64,000 nt of DNA, taken from the NCBI GenBank assembly GCA_020637555.1, contig JACKKF010000007.1, positions 82,616 to 146,615 on the forward strand, written 5' to 3'. The notes below the pieces were generated by a model. It made no database searches. It was not told the DNA's origin and saw only the letters and a program-made list of their open reading frames with translations. Shown piece after piece: positions 7,767 to 17,118 of the stretch. The position numbers were made by a program, and so were the translations under genes. The stretch comes from Rhodobacter sp. (GTDB taxonomy: Bacteria; Pseudomonadota; Alphaproteobacteria; Rhodobacterales; Rhodobacteraceae). Each line of letters begins with the position of its first letter. The stretch's first letter is position 1.

Positions 7767-10199
7767 ATGACCGAAACCCAGACCCTGCGCGTCGATGGCA
7801 TGACCTGCGCCGCGTGCACGGCCCGCGTCGAACGGATGCTGGGCCGCGAGGACGGCGTGACCGGCGTGCGTGCCAATCTCATGACCGGGACCGTGGCGGT
7901 GGATGGCGCGGCCGAGCCCGCCCGCCTGGCCGCGCGCCTGTCCGACGCGGGCTTTGTCGCGGCCGAGGATGTGACCCGGCTGGCCATTGGCGGCATGACC
8001 TGCGCCTCATGCGTGGCGCGTGTCGAACGTGTGCTGCAAAAGGTGCCCGGCGTGACGCAGGCCAGTGTGAACCTGGCTGGCGAAAGCGCGACGATCCGGC
8101 ACTACGCCGTCAGCGGACTGTCCGAACGGCTGGCGCAAGCGGTGCGCGCTGCCGGCTACGAGGCCCGCGTCGCCACCGAGACGAGCCGCGCCGATGTCGC
8201 CCAGCACAAGGCCGAGGAACAGACGCGCCTGGCCCGCGCGGTGATCCTGGCGGCTGTGCTGACGCTGCCGGTCTTTGTGCTGGAAATGGGTGGGCACATG
8301 GTTCCCGCCTTTCACCACTGGCTGAATGCGATGGTCGGTCGGCAAACCCTGTGGATCGCGCAGTTCCTGCTGACCACGGCGGTTCTGTTCGGTCCGGGCA
8401 TCCGTTTCTTTCGCGCCGGGGTTCCGGCGTTGCTGCACGGCGCCCCCGACATGAACAGCCTGGTGGTGCTGGGGTCGACGGCGGCCTGGGGCTATTCCAC
8501 GGTGGCCACCTTTGCGCCGCAGGTTCTGCCCGAAGCCTCGCGTGCGGTCTATTTCGAAGCCGCCGCGATGATTGTCACGCTGATCCTGCTGGGCCGCTGG
8601 CTCGAGGCGCGGGCCAAGGGGCGCACGGGGGCGGCAATTGCCCGGCTGGTCGGTCTGCAACCCCGGACCGCGCGGCGCGACCGCGCCGGCCTGATCGAGG
8701 AGGTCGCGATCACCGACATCGCCGTCGGCGACCTGTTGCACCTGGCACCCGGTGAACGGGTGGCGGTGGATGGCGCGGTTGCCAGCGGGCACTCGTGGCT
8801 CGATGAAAGCATGATCTCGGGCGAACCTGTGCCGGTCGAGAAAGCCCTGGGCGCGGACCTGACCGGCGGCACGGTCAACGGCACCGGCGCGCTGACCTAT
8901 CGCGCGACGGCGGTCGGCGGCGATACGGTTCTGGCCCGCATCATCCGCATGGTCGAAGAGGCGCAGGGCGCCAAGCTGCCGATCCAGGCCGCGGTCGACA
9001 AGGTCACGCGCGTTTTCGTGCCGGTGGTCATGGCGGCGGCGGCGCTGACCTTTGCGATCTGGATGGTCTGGGGGCCGGGCCTGTCGCATGCGCTGGTCGC
9101 CGGGGTTGCGGTGCTGATCATCGCCTGCCCTTGCGCGATGGGTTTGGCGACGCCGACCTCGATCATGGTGGGCACCGGACGCGGGGCGGAAATGGGCGTG
9201 CTGTTCCGACGGGGCGATGCGTTGCAGACCTTGCAATCGGTGCAGATCGTCGCGTTCGACAAGACCGGCACCCTGACCGAAGGCCGCCCCGAGCTGGTCG
9301 CGATCTATCCTGACGACAGCCTGCTTGCGGCAGCGGCGGCGGCCGAAACGGGGTCAGAGCACCCGATCGCGCACGCCATCCTGCGCGCCGCCGAGGATCG
9401 GGGCCTGACGCTGCCCGCGGTGGCCGACGTGACCGCGCTGACCGGTTTCGGCCTGACCGCCACGGTGCAGGGCCGGCGCGTGCTGATCGGGGCGGAACGG
9501 CTGATGACCCGCGAAGGGATCGCGCTGGGCGATCTGCCCGCCCGCGCCGCCGATCACGCCCGTCGTGGGGAAACCCCGCTCTATGTCGCGGTCGAAGGGC
9601 AGGGCCCCGCGCTGATCGTCGTCGCCGACCGGGTGAAACCGACCGCCCGCGCCGCCATCGACGCACTGCACGGCATGGGCGTGCAGACGGCGATGATCAC
9701 CGGCGATGCGCAGGCCACCGCACAGGCCATTGCCGCCGATCTGGGGATCGACCATGTGGTCGCCGAGGTTCTGCCAGACGGCAAGGTCGCCGCGATCGAC
9801 GCGCTGCGCGACGGTGGCCGCAAGCTGGCCTTCACCGGCGACGGGATCAACGATGCCCCGGCGCTGGCGGCGGCGGATGTCGGGTTGGCCATCGGCACCG
9901 GCACGGATGTCGCCGTCGAGGCGGCCGAAGTGGTGTTGATGTCCGGCGACCTGCGGGGGGTGGTCAACGCGATCGACCTCAGCCGGCAGGTGATCCGCAA
10001 TATCCGGCAGAACCTGTTCTGGGCCTTTGCCTACAACACCGCGCTGATCCCGGTGGCCGCCGGCGTGCTCTATCCGGGGTTCGGGATCACCCTTTCTCCG
10101 GTTCTCGGCGCCGGGGCGATGGCGCTGTCGTCGATCTTTGTGCTGACCAATGCGCTGCGGTTGCGGCGGCTGCGCCCTGCGATGGAGGGCACGGCATGA
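7767..10199 (+). CDS. copA: Copper-exporting P1B-type ATPase CopA
   Basis: CopA (810 residues) pumps Cu(I) out of the cytoplasm. Two N-terminal metal-binding domains each carry a CxxC: GMTCAACTARVERM (residues 11-24) and GMTCASCVARVERV (75-88). The membrane CPC motif is in IIACPCAMGLATP, the phosphorylated Asp in FDKTGTLTEG, the HP motif in GSEHPIAHA, and the hinge in GDGINDAPALAAADV. The ribosome site AGGAGG is ideally placed. Its last codons overlap the cueR start (ATGA), so copper export and its sensor are made from one transcript, which gives autoregulation. Confidence 0.97.
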   Translation: MTETQTLRVDGMTCAACTARVERMLGREDGVTGVRANLMTGTVAVDGAAEPARLAARLSDAGFVAAEDVTRLAIGGMTCASCVARVERVLQKVPGVTQASVNLAGESATIRHYAVSGLSERLAQAVRAAGYEARVATETSRADVAQHKAEEQTRLARAVILAAVLTLPVFVLEMGGHMVPAFHHWLNAMVGRQTLWIAQFLLTTAVLFGPGIRFFRAGVPALLHGAPDMNSLVVLGSTAAWGYSTVATFAPQVLPEASRAVYFEAAAMIVTLILLGRWLEARAKGRTGAAIARLVGLQPRTARRDRAGLIEEVAITDIAVGDLLHLAPGERVAVDGAVASGHSWLDESMISGEPVPVEKALGADLTGGTVNGTGALTYRATAVGGDTVLARIIRMVEEAQGAKLPIQAAVDKVTRVFVPVVMAAAALTFAIWMVWGPGLSHALVAGVAVLIIACPCAMGLATPTSIMVGTGRGAEMGVLFRRGDALQTLQSVQIVAFDKTGTLTEGRPELVAIYPDDSLLAAAAAAETGSEHPIAHAILRAAEDRGLTLPAVADVTALTGFGLTATVQGRRVLIGAERLMTREGIALGDLPARAADHARRGETPLYVAVEGQGPALIVVADRVKPTARAAIDALHGMGVQTAMITGDAQATAQAIAADLGIDHVVAEVLPDGKVAAIDALRDGGRKLAFTGDGINDAPALAAADVGLAIGTGTDVAVEAAEVVLMSGDLRGVVNAIDLSRQVIRNIRQNLFWAFAYNTALIPVAAGVLYPGFGITLSPVLGAGAMALSSIFVLTNALRLRRLRPAMEGTA

Positions 10200-10615
10200 G
10201 CATTTCCGACGCGGCCCGGGCCTCGGGCCTGCCGGCCAAGACGATCCGCTACTACGAGGAAATCGGCCTGATCCATCCGGCGCGCGACTCCAACGGCTAT
10301 CGCAGTTTCTCCGACGCCGACATCCATCGCCTCGCGTTCCTCAATCGGGCCCGGGGACTGGGGTTCAGCATCGGGGACTGTCGCGCCTTGCTGGGGCTCT
10401 ATGACGATCAGGGGCGCGCCAGCGAGGACGTGAAGCGACTGGCCTCGGAACACCTGACGCGCATCGACGCAAGGATCGCGGAACTGCAGGCCCTGCGCGC
10501 GACCGTCGCCGGGCTGGTTCATGCCTGCGCGGGCGACGGACGACCAGAGTGTCCGATCCTCGATGACCTTGCCGAAGGGCCCGTCCGTGCCCATCGTGCC
10601 CAACCCCTGACCTGA
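10196..10615 (+). CDS. cueR: Copper-responsive MerR-family regulator CueR
   Basis: CueR (139 residues) senses Cu(I) and activates copA. The N-terminal winged helix (MSISDAARASGLPAKTIRYY) is followed by a dimer helix and the metal loop HACAGDGRPECPIL, in which two Cys residues are separated by seven residues, the spacing of Cu(I) sensors. Its ATG overlaps the copA stop. Its likely site is the 19-base spacer promoter at 7708-7738. Confidence 0.95.
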   Translation: MSISDAARASGLPAKTIRYYEEIGLIHPARDSNGYRSFSDADIHRLAFLNRARGLGFSIGDCRALLGLYDDQGRASEDVKRLASEHLTRIDARIAELQALRATVAGLVHACAGDGRPECPILDDLAEGPVRAHRAQPLT

Positions 10616-10624
10616 AAGCCCAGC

Positions 10625-10948
10625 ATGACCACAGAGATCCTCGGCCTGAAGACCTGCGATACCTGCCGCAAGGCCCGCAAGGCGTTGCCCGATGCGCAGT
10701 TTCGCGACATCCGCGACACGCCCCTGAGCGCGGACGAAATCGCCGCGTTCCTGTCCCGGTTCGGCGATGCGCTGGTCAACAGGTCCTCGACCACCTGGCG
10801 CGCCCTGTCCGAGGCCGAGCGCGCGCAGGATGCGGCGGCCTTGCTTGCGGTGCATCCCGCGTTGATGAAGCGCCCGGTGATCCGGCAGGGCGATTCGCTT
10901 CATCTGGGCTGGACGCCGAAAACCCGCACGGCACTGGGTCTGGAATGA
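10625..10948 (+). CDS. ArsC/Spx-family thioredoxin-fold protein
   Basis: A 107-residue protein with the CxxC motif GLKTCDTCRKARKAL near residue 10 and the ArsC-type ending LMKRPVIRQGD. ArsC-like members reduce arsenate with glutathione or are YffB-type proteins of unknown role; the CxxC form here is closer to YffB/Spx than to plasmid ArsC. It follows cueR by nine bases and overlaps the next gene by four, so it probably belongs to the copper transcript. Confidence 0.8.
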   Translation: MTTEILGLKTCDTCRKARKALPDAQFRDIRDTPLSADEIAAFLSRFGDALVNRSSTTWRALSEAERAQDAAALLAVHPALMKRPVIRQGDSLHLGWTPKTRTALGLE

Positions 10949-11472
10949 CCCGATTCGTCGTCGTTTCGGGCGCGTCCGGCGGCGGAAAATCGACCCTGAT
11001 CGCGGAACTGGCCGCGCAGGGCCTGTCCACGGTGCCGGAACCGGGGCGACGGATCGTTGCCGCGGCGCTTGCGGGGGACGGGTGTGGCCTGCCCTGGCAG
11101 CAGCCGGCCGAATTCGCCCGTCGCGCGGTCGCCCTGGCGCTACAGGACTGGCACGCCGCGCACGGCCTGACAGCGCCCGTGGTCTTCGATCGCGGGCTTC
11201 TGGATGCCGTGGCGGCGTTCGAACACGAAACCGGCGCGCTTCCGCCCGAGGCTGAAGGGCTGGGCACGCGGTATGACCGGCAGGTCTGGATGGCCCCACC
11301 CTGGCCGGACCTCTTTCACACGGACGCGGAACGCCGGCATGATCAGGCCAGTGCGCTGGCGGAATACCGCCGCCTGTGTGCATTCCTGCCGAGATTCGGT
11401 TATGAAATCAGAGAGTTGCCAAAACTCTCGGTGGCCGACCGTGCTGCGCTTGTGCGGGCGGCCATGACGTGA
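10945..11472 (+). CDS. Small AAA-family ATPase/kinase-like protein
   Basis: A 175-residue P-loop protein: Walker A in SGASGGGKSTLIAEL (residues 8-22), then VPEPGRRIVAAAL, VVFDRGLLDAVAAFE (acidic strand) and a C-terminal lid. The arrangement resembles the NadR kinase/AAA_28 type. The substrate is unknown. Its start overlaps the ArsC-like gene (ATGA). It may have no part in copper handling and simply share the transcript. Confidence 0.75.
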   Translation: MTRFVVVSGASGGGKSTLIAELAAQGLSTVPEPGRRIVAAALAGDGCGLPWQQPAEFARRAVALALQDWHAAHGLTAPVVFDRGLLDAVAAFEHETGALPPEAEGLGTRYDRQVWMAPPWPDLFHTDAERRHDQASALAEYRRLCAFLPRFGYEIRELPKLSVADRAALVRAAMT

Positions 11473-11501
11473 AAAAACCCGCCGAGCGCATCGACGGGTT
11501 T
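11472..11501 (-). terminator. Rho-independent terminator of cspA
   Basis: On the - strand a hairpin with stem aaacccg / cgggttt, extended by cgtcga/tcggcg pairing, ends in six T residues, 25 bases after the cold-shock gene stop. On the + strand the tail is only TTT, so it mainly serves the - strand. Confidence 0.8.
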
Positions 11502-11525
11502 CCGCCTTGCGTTCGGGGCTGCGCG

Positions 11526-11732
11526 TCAGAGCAGCTTGAGATCGCTCGCCGAGGCGCGTCCGTCGCGGCCCGACTGCATCTCGAACGCGATCTTCTGGTT
11601 GTCCTGAAGACCCTTCAGCCCGGCGCGTTCCACCGCCGAGATGTGCACGAAGACATCCTTGCCGCCGCCATCCGGGGCAATGAAGCCATAGCCCTTCGTC
11701 GCGTTGAACCATTTTACGGTGCCAGTGGCCAT
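11526..11732 (-). CDS. Cold-shock protein (CspA family)
   Basis: A 68-residue OB-fold RNA chaperone with RNP1 in KGYGFIAP (residues 13-20) and RNP2 in DVFVHISAV (26-34), after MATGTVKWFN. Such proteins melt RNA structure in cold or in stationary phase. The start is the ATG at 11732; the frame reads on to 11765 but those residues are not part of the family. A terminator follows the stop. Confidence 0.96.
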   Translation of the reverse strand: MATGTVKWFNATKGYGFIAPDGGGKDVFVHISAVERAGLKGLQDNQKIAFEMQSGRDGRASASDLKLL

Positions 11733-12042
11733 TTTCCGTATTCCATCCTCTTTCAGTTTCCCCACGACGAGATTGTCGGGGGCCGTGCAGCCAGGCCTTC
11801 GGGTCGTGCGGGCTGCCTGAGCAAGGCGGGCGGGCGCAGGAAGTCTGTTGTCACAGCGTCAGGATGACACGAATCGTCAACAAATCAAGGGTGCTGTTGG
11901 GGTTCGGGGCCTCCTGCGGCGCGTTCGCGCTTGACTTCGCGCGGCGCAGGTCCCATCTGCCATGTTCTCCCGCGTGGCGCCTTCGGGACGGGCCGCGCCC
12001 AGGCCATGCACCGCCCTGATCGCGGTGCCCGAAAGGACCATG
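11733..12042. other. Intergenic region between divergent cold-shock and helicase genes
   Basis: About 310 bases with a locally AT-richer part around 11850-11890. It should hold the promoters of both divergent genes and the long leader expected of a cold-shock mRNA. I find no convincing hairpin or named operator. A short in-frame extension of the helicase reaches back to 11962 without a ribosome site. Confidence 0.5.
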
Positions 12043-13425
12043 ATGACCGATTTTTCGATGCTGGGGCTGAACCCGGCGCTGCTGTCCGCGCTGACCCGCG
12101 CCGGGCTGGAAACCCCCACGCCGATCCAGGCCCGCGCGATCCCGCCGCTGATGGACGGGCGCGACCTGATGGGACTGGCGCAGACCGGCACCGGCAAGAC
12201 ACTGGCCTTCGGCCTGCCGATCCTGCACCGGTTGGCGGGGCAGGGCAAACCCGTGCCCAAGGCCGCGCGCGCCCTGATCCTGGCGCCGACCCGCGAACTG
12301 GTGCAGCAGATCGCCGAGGCCCTGTCAGGCCTGGCGCAGGGCACGCCCACCTCGATCGTGACCGTGGTCGGCGGCGCCTCGATCAACCGCCAGACCGACC
12401 GGCTGGTGCGGGGATGCGATGTGCTTGTGGCGACCCCGGGGCGGCTGATCGACCTTCTGGACCGGGGCGCTGTCTCGCTGGCCCGTGTCCAGATGCTGGT
12501 CCTGGACGAGGCCGACCAGATGCTCGATCTGGGGTTCATCCACGCGCTGCGAAAGATCGCCCGGCACCTGCCGGCGGAACGCCAGACCATGCTGTTCAGC
12601 GCGACGATGCCCAAGGACATGTCCGAGGTCGCCGATACCTACCTCACCCGCCCCGTGCGCGTGCAGGTCGCGCCGCCGGGCAAGACCGCCGAAAAGATCG
12701 ACCAGGCCGTGCATTTCGTCGCGCAGGGCGACAAGGCGACGCTGCTGGCGGAATACCTGGGCAAACACCCGGGCGAACTGGCGCTGGTCTTTGGCCGCAC
12801 CAAGCACGGCTCCGAGAAACTGGCGCGGCTGCTGGACAAATGGGGCTATTCCGTCGGCTCGATCCACGGCAACAAGAGCCAGGGCCAACGCGAACGCACG
12901 CTTGCCGCGTTTCGCGCCGGGGAAACCAAGGTGCTGGTCGCCACGGATGTGGCGGCGCGCGGCCTGGATATTCCGCTGGTCGCGCATGTCTACAACTTTG
13001 ACCTGCCGAACGTGCCGGAAAACTACGTCCACCGCATCGGCCGCACCGCCCGGGCCGGGCGCGACGGGCGCGCGGTCGCCTTCTGCGCGCCCGCCGAAAT
13101 GGCGGATCTTCGCGCGATCGAGGCCCTGACCCGTCAACCGATCACCGTGATCGGTGGTGACCCCTGGCCCGAGGCCATGGCCGCCGAGGCCCGCACCAAG
13201 GCGCGCGCGGCTTCGAACCAGGGCCGTGGCGGTCGCCCCGGGGCAGGGGCGGGGCAGGGCGCGCGGGGCGGCTCGAAACCGGGCGGCAAACCGGGTGCCC
13301 AATCGCCGGGCGCGGCGACGTCCAAACCGCGCAAACCGCGCGTGCATCCGGCCTATGCCGAAGCGGCGGCCGCGGAAAAGCCGCGCCGCCCACGCCGGCC
13401 CCGGCCCAACCGCTCCCAGGGCTGA
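12043..13425 (+). CDS. DEAD-box ATP-dependent RNA helicase
   Basis: A 460-residue helicase of the RhlE type. It shows the Q motif TPTPIQARAIP, Walker A AQTGTGKT, PTRELVQQ, the DEAD box VLDEADQMLD, SAT in FSATMPKDM, and HRIGRTARAGRDG (motif VI). The last 75 residues are a low-complexity tail rich in Gly, Pro, Lys and Arg, usual for RNA-binding extensions. The second of two adjacent ATGs (12043) is six bases after AAGG and is preferred. Its pairing with a divergent cold-shock gene fits a role in RNA unfolding at low temperature. Confidence 0.92.
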   Translation: MTDFSMLGLNPALLSALTRAGLETPTPIQARAIPPLMDGRDLMGLAQTGTGKTLAFGLPILHRLAGQGKPVPKAARALILAPTRELVQQIAEALSGLAQGTPTSIVTVVGGASINRQTDRLVRGCDVLVATPGRLIDLLDRGAVSLARVQMLVLDEADQMLDLGFIHALRKIARHLPAERQTMLFSATMPKDMSEVADTYLTRPVRVQVAPPGKTAEKIDQAVHFVAQGDKATLLAEYLGKHPGELALVFGRTKHGSEKLARLLDKWGYSVGSIHGNKSQGQRERTLAAFRAGETKVLVATDVAARGLDIPLVAHVYNFDLPNVPENYVHRIGRTARAGRDGRAVAFCAPAEMADLRAIEALTRQPITVIGGDPWPEAMAAEARTKARAASNQGRGGRPGAGAGQGARGGSKPGGKPGAQSPGAATSKPRKPRVHPAYAEAAAAEKPRRPRRPRPNRSQG

Positions 13426-13429
13426 CGGC

Positions 13430-13515
13430 CGGCCGCATCATCTTGTCCGAAATACGCACGGGTTTCCAAGGGGGCGTGCCCCTTTGGGCGGGGGGTGGGC
13501 GGCAGCCCCCGCAGC
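13430..13515 (-). repeat. GC-rich extragenic palindromic element, copy 1
   Basis: On the - strand it reads GGGGGCTGCC, GCCCACCCCCCG, then a second hairpin (AAGGGG/CCCCTT, 13468-13484) and TATTTCGGACAAGATGA. The order of blocks matches the element at 56332-56385. The hairpin may also act as a terminator for the helicase or gcvP. Confidence 0.5.
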
Positions 13516-13532
13516 CTGCCGCCTGCCAGGGC

Positions 13533-16373
13533 CTATTCGGCCGCCTGGTCGTAGTCGCTCAGCGGTGGGCAGACGCAGAACAGGTTGCGGTCGCCCCAGA
13601 CGTTGTCGACCCGGCCCACCGGCGGCCAATACTTGTCCACCCGGAAAGACCCCGGCGGGAAGCAGCCCTGTTCGCGCGAATAGGCGCGGTCCCAGTCGGC
13701 GACCAGGTCCTCGACCGTGTGCGGCGCGTGGCGCAGCGGGCTGTCCTCGGCGCGGATCTCGCCCTTTTCCACCGCGTCGATTTCCGCGCGGATCGCCAGC
13801 AACGCGGTGATGAAGCGATCGATCTCGGCCTTGGTCTCGCTCTCGGTCGGTTCGACCATCAGGGTTCCCGCCACCGGCCAGCTCATCGTCGGAGCGTGAA
13901 AGCCGTTGTCGATCAAGCGCTTGGCGATATCCTCGACGGTCACGCCAGCCTCGGAAAACGGGCGCGTGTCCAGGATGCATTCGTGCGCCACCCGCCCCTT
14001 GTTCCCCATGAACAGGACCTTGTAGGCCCCCTGCAGCCTGGCCGCGATATAGTTCGCGTTCAGGATCGCGACCCGGGTCGCCTGCGTCAGCCCCGGCCCC
14101 CCCATCATCAGGATATAGGCCCAGGAAATCAGCAGGATCGAGGCCGAGCCATAGGGCGCGGCGCTGACCGGTCCCTCGGTCCCGCCGGTTTCCGGATGGC
14201 CGGGCAGATGCGGCGCCAGATGCGCCTTGACACCGATCGGCCCCATGCCGGGGCCGCCGCCGCCATGCGGGATGGCAAAGGTCTTGTGCAGGTTCAGGTG
14301 GCTCACGTCGCCGCCGACCTCGCCCGGTTTCACGAGGCCCACCATCGCATTCATGTTCGCGCCGTCGATATAGACCTGCCCGCCCAGTTCATGCGTGATG
14401 CGGCAGACCTCGCGCACGGTTTCCTCGAACACGCCGTGGGTCGAGGGATAGGTGATCATGCAGGCCGCCAGCCGGTTGCCCGCCGCCTCGGCCTTGTCGC
14501 GGAAATCCTCGACGTCGATATCGCCATTGGCCGAGGACTGGACCACGACCACCTCCATGCCCGCCATCTGCGCCGAGGCCGGGTTGGTGCCATGGGCCGA
14601 CATCGGGATCAGGCAGACCTTGCGCTGATCGTCGCCACGCGCGCTATGATAGGCCAGGATCGTCATCAGGCCCGCATATTCGCCCTGCGCGCCCGAATTG
14701 GGCTGCATGGACATCGCGTCGTAGCCGGTGATCTCGCACAGTTTTGCGCCCAGGTCCTCGATGACCTCGGCATAGCCCCGGGCCTGGTCCGGCGGGCAGA
14801 ACGGGTGCAGGCTGCTGAACTCGGGCCAGGTGATGGGCATCATCTCGGCCGCCGCGTTCAGCTTCATGGTGCACGATCCCAGCGGGATCATCGCCCGGTC
14901 AAGCGCCAGATCGCGGTCGCTGAGCCTGCGCATGTAGCGCATCATTTCCGATTCCGCGCGGTTCATGTGAAAGATCGGATGCGTGAGATAGGCGCTTTCG
15001 CGCGCCATCGATTGCGCAAAGCCCAGTTGCGCCCGATGCGGTGGCACGCCGTCGATGCCAAAGGCTTTCAGCACGCGCACCAGCACCGCCTCGTCAGTGG
15101 TCTCGTCCAGCGAGATCCCCACGCGGTCGCGGCCGATCCTGCGGAAGTTCAGCCCCTCGTGGCGCGCCGCGGCGAGGATGCCGGCCTGGCCCACGCCAAC
15201 CTCGACGGTGATCGTGTCGAAGAAGGCGTCGGGTTCGACCCGGGCGCCGGCCGCTTTCAGGGCGCGCGCCAGGCGTTCGGTCATGAAATGCACCCGCTCG
15301 GCAATGGCGCGCAGACCGGCGGGGCCATGGAACACCGCATACATCGAGGCCATGACCGCCAGCAGGGCCTGCGCCGTGCAGACGTTCGAGGTGGCCTTTT
15401 CGCGCCGGATATGCTGTTCGCGGGTTTGCAGCGCCAGGCGATAGGCCTTGTTGCCGCGCGCATCCACCGAGACCCCGACCAGCCGCCCCGGCATCTGCCG
15501 CTTGTGCGCGTCGGCGCAGGACAGGAAGGCCGCGTGCGGGCCGCCATACCCCATCGGCACGCCGAACCGCTGGGTCGAACCGATGGCGATATCCGCCCCC
15601 ATCGCGCCCGGTTCCTTCAGCATGCACAGGGCCAGCAGGTCGGTTGCCACCACGGCGACAGCCCGGGCGGCGTGCAGCGCCGCGATGGGGTCGGTCAGAT
15701 CGCGCACATGACCATAGGTGCCGGGATATTGAAAGATCGCGCCGAACACCTGCGCCGGGTCCAGATCCTGCGGCTGTCCGACGGTCACGGCGATCCCCAG
15801 GGGCGCAGCGCGGGTTTCTATCACGGCAATGGTCTGCGGATGGCAGTTGGCATCGACGAAAAAGCCCGTGGCCTTAGACCTGGCGACGCGGTGGGCCATC
15901 ACCATCGCCTCGGCGGCGGCGGTCGCCTCGTCCAGAAGCGAGGCATTGGCGACGGGCAGACCGGTCAGGTCCGCGACCATGGTCTGGAAGTTCAACAGCG
16001 CCTCGAGCCGCCCTTGCGCGATCTCGGGCTGATAGGGGGTGTAGGCCGTATACCAGGCCGGGTTTTCCAGGATGTTGCGCTGGATCGCCGGCGGGGTGAT
16101 CGTGCCGTAATACCCTTGCCCGATGAGCGAGGTCATGACGGTGTTCTTTTCCGCCACCTCGCGCATCCGCGCCAGCAGCCCGCCTTCGGACAGCGGCGCC
16201 CAGGGCAGCGGCTGCGCTTGCCGGATCGAGGGGGGCACTGTCTCGTCGATCAGCGCATCGAGGGACTGGCATCCGACCGCTTTCAGCATCTCCGCCATCT
16301 CGGCGGGCGAGGGGCCGATATGGCGGCGGTTGGCGAAATCGTAGGGGTTATAGTCGGTGGGGGTATAGGGCAT
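13533..16373 (-). CDS. gcvP: Glycine dehydrogenase (decarboxylating), P-protein
   Basis: GcvP (946 residues, fused single-chain form) decarboxylates glycine and passes the aminomethyl group to the lipoyl arm of GcvH. The PLP lysine lies in HLNLHKTFAIPHGGGGPG, about residue 700; FRRIGRDRVGISLDE and ESEMMRYMRRL are also typical. The start MPYTPTDYNPYDFANRRHIGP at 16373 is the family start; the frame runs on to 16415, inside the upstream VOC gene. It is the last gene of the gcv operon. Confidence 0.97.
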   Translation of the reverse strand: MPYTPTDYNPYDFANRRHIGPSPAEMAEMLKAVGCQSLDALIDETVPPSIRQAQPLPWAPLSEGGLLARMREVAEKNTVMTSLIGQGYYGTITPPAIQRNILENPAWYTAYTPYQPEIAQGRLEALLNFQTMVADLTGLPVANASLLDEATAAAEAMVMAHRVARSKATGFFVDANCHPQTIAVIETRAAPLGIAVTVGQPQDLDPAQVFGAIFQYPGTYGHVRDLTDPIAALHAARAVAVVATDLLALCMLKEPGAMGADIAIGSTQRFGVPMGYGGPHAAFLSCADAHKRQMPGRLVGVSVDARGNKAYRLALQTREQHIRREKATSNVCTAQALLAVMASMYAVFHGPAGLRAIAERVHFMTERLARALKAAGARVEPDAFFDTITVEVGVGQAGILAAARHEGLNFRRIGRDRVGISLDETTDEAVLVRVLKAFGIDGVPPHRAQLGFAQSMARESAYLTHPIFHMNRAESEMMRYMRRLSDRDLALDRAMIPLGSCTMKLNAAAEMMPITWPEFSSLHPFCPPDQARGYAEVIEDLGAKLCEITGYDAMSMQPNSGAQGEYAGLMTILAYHSARGDDQRKVCLIPMSAHGTNPASAQMAGMEVVVVQSSANGDIDVEDFRDKAEAAGNRLAACMITYPSTHGVFEETVREVCRITHELGGQVYIDGANMNAMVGLVKPGEVGGDVSHLNLHKTFAIPHGGGGPGMGPIGVKAHLAPHLPGHPETGGTEGPVSAAPYGSASILLISWAYILMMGGPGLTQATRVAILNANYIAARLQGAYKVLFMGNKGRVAHECILDTRPFSEAGVTVEDIAKRLIDNGFHAPTMSWPVAGTLMVEPTESETKAEIDRFITALLAIRAEIDAVEKGEIRAEDSPLRHAPHTVEDLVADWDRAYSREQGCFPPGSFRVDKYWPPVGRVDNVWGDRNLFCVCPPLSDYDQAAE

Positions 16374-16392
16374 GAGACACTCTCGCGAGGGG

Positions 16393-16746
16393 TCAGTCGG
16401 CGTGTTGGGCGACATTGACCAGGTTGCCGTCGGGGTCGCGCAGATGGACGCGGCGGATGCCCCGGGGTTCGGTGACGGGGCCGCAGGCGGGCTCGGCCCC
16501 GGTCAGGCGCAGGCGGGTGAGCGCCTCGTCCAGGTCATCGACCGGGATCGACAGGGCGGGCCGATCGGTGCCCGACCCACGCTGCCAGGCCAGTTGCAGA
16601 CGGGGCCGTGCAGGGCCCGCGGCGCCAGGACAGGCGATCCAGCCCATGTCATGATCCAGCCTCGTTCCGAACACCGCCTGATGGAAGGCGGCCAGATGCG
16701 CGGGATCGCGCGCGGGCAGGTTCGGGACGACGCCGAGAACCGCCAT
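16393..16746 (-). CDS. VOC-family protein inside the glycine cleavage operon
   Basis: A 117-residue single-domain glyoxalase/dioxygenase-fold protein (LGVVPNLPARDPAHLAAFHQ at the start, HLRDPDGNLVNVAQH at the end). It lies between gcvH (3 bases upstream) and gcvP (19 bases downstream), so it is cotranscribed with them and under the glycine riboswitch. No role in glycine cleavage is known for this family. Substrate unknown. Confidence 0.85.
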   Translation of the reverse strand: MAVLGVVPNLPARDPAHLAAFHQAVFGTRLDHDMGWIACPGAAGPARPRLQLAWQRGSGTDRPALSIPVDDLDEALTRLRLTGAEPACGPVTEPRGIRRVHLRDPDGNLVNVAQHAD

Positions 16747-16749
16747 GGC

Positions 16750-17109
16750 TTACCCGATGAAGGCCTTGTATTCGTCCTCGGACATATAGGCGTCGAGGGC
16801 GCTCAGGTCGTCGATCTTCATCTTGAAGAACCAGGCCGCGCCGGTCGGGTCCTCGTTCACCAGCGCGGGATTGTCAGACAATGCCTCGTTCACCGCGACG
16901 ATCTCGCCGTCCAGGGGTGCCAGGATGTCCGAGGCCGCTTTCACGGATTCGATCACGCAGACCTCGTCGCCCTTGGCAACCTGCGTTTCCAGCTCGGGCA
17001 ATTCCACAAAGACGACATCGCCCAGTTGTTCGGCGGCGTGTTCGGTGATGCCGACCACGACCAGATCGCCGTCGACGCGCAGCCATTCGTGTTCTTCGGT
17101 GAATTTCAT
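16750..17109 (-). CDS. gcvH: Glycine cleavage system H protein
   Basis: GcvH (119 residues) is the lipoyl carrier that shuttles the aminomethyl group between GcvP, GcvT and the L-protein. The lipoylated lysine is in CVIESVKAASDILAP (about residue 60). It starts MKFTEEHEWL. It is tightly linked to gcvT (9 bases upstream). Confidence 0.97.
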   Translation of the reverse strand: MKFTEEHEWLRVDGDLVVVGITEHAAEQLGDVVFVELPELETQVAKGDEVCVIESVKAASDILAPLDGEIVAVNEALSDNPALVNEDPTGAAWFFKMKIDDLSALDAYMSEDEYKAFIG

Positions 17110-17118
17110 CTCAGGACC

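Noticed and set aside
13443..16418. A 991-residue open frame on the + strand opposite gcvP
   Set aside because: It is the antisense shadow of a well-conserved gene; it is rich in His/Arg/Gln and has no recognisable domain. High GC gives such long frames.
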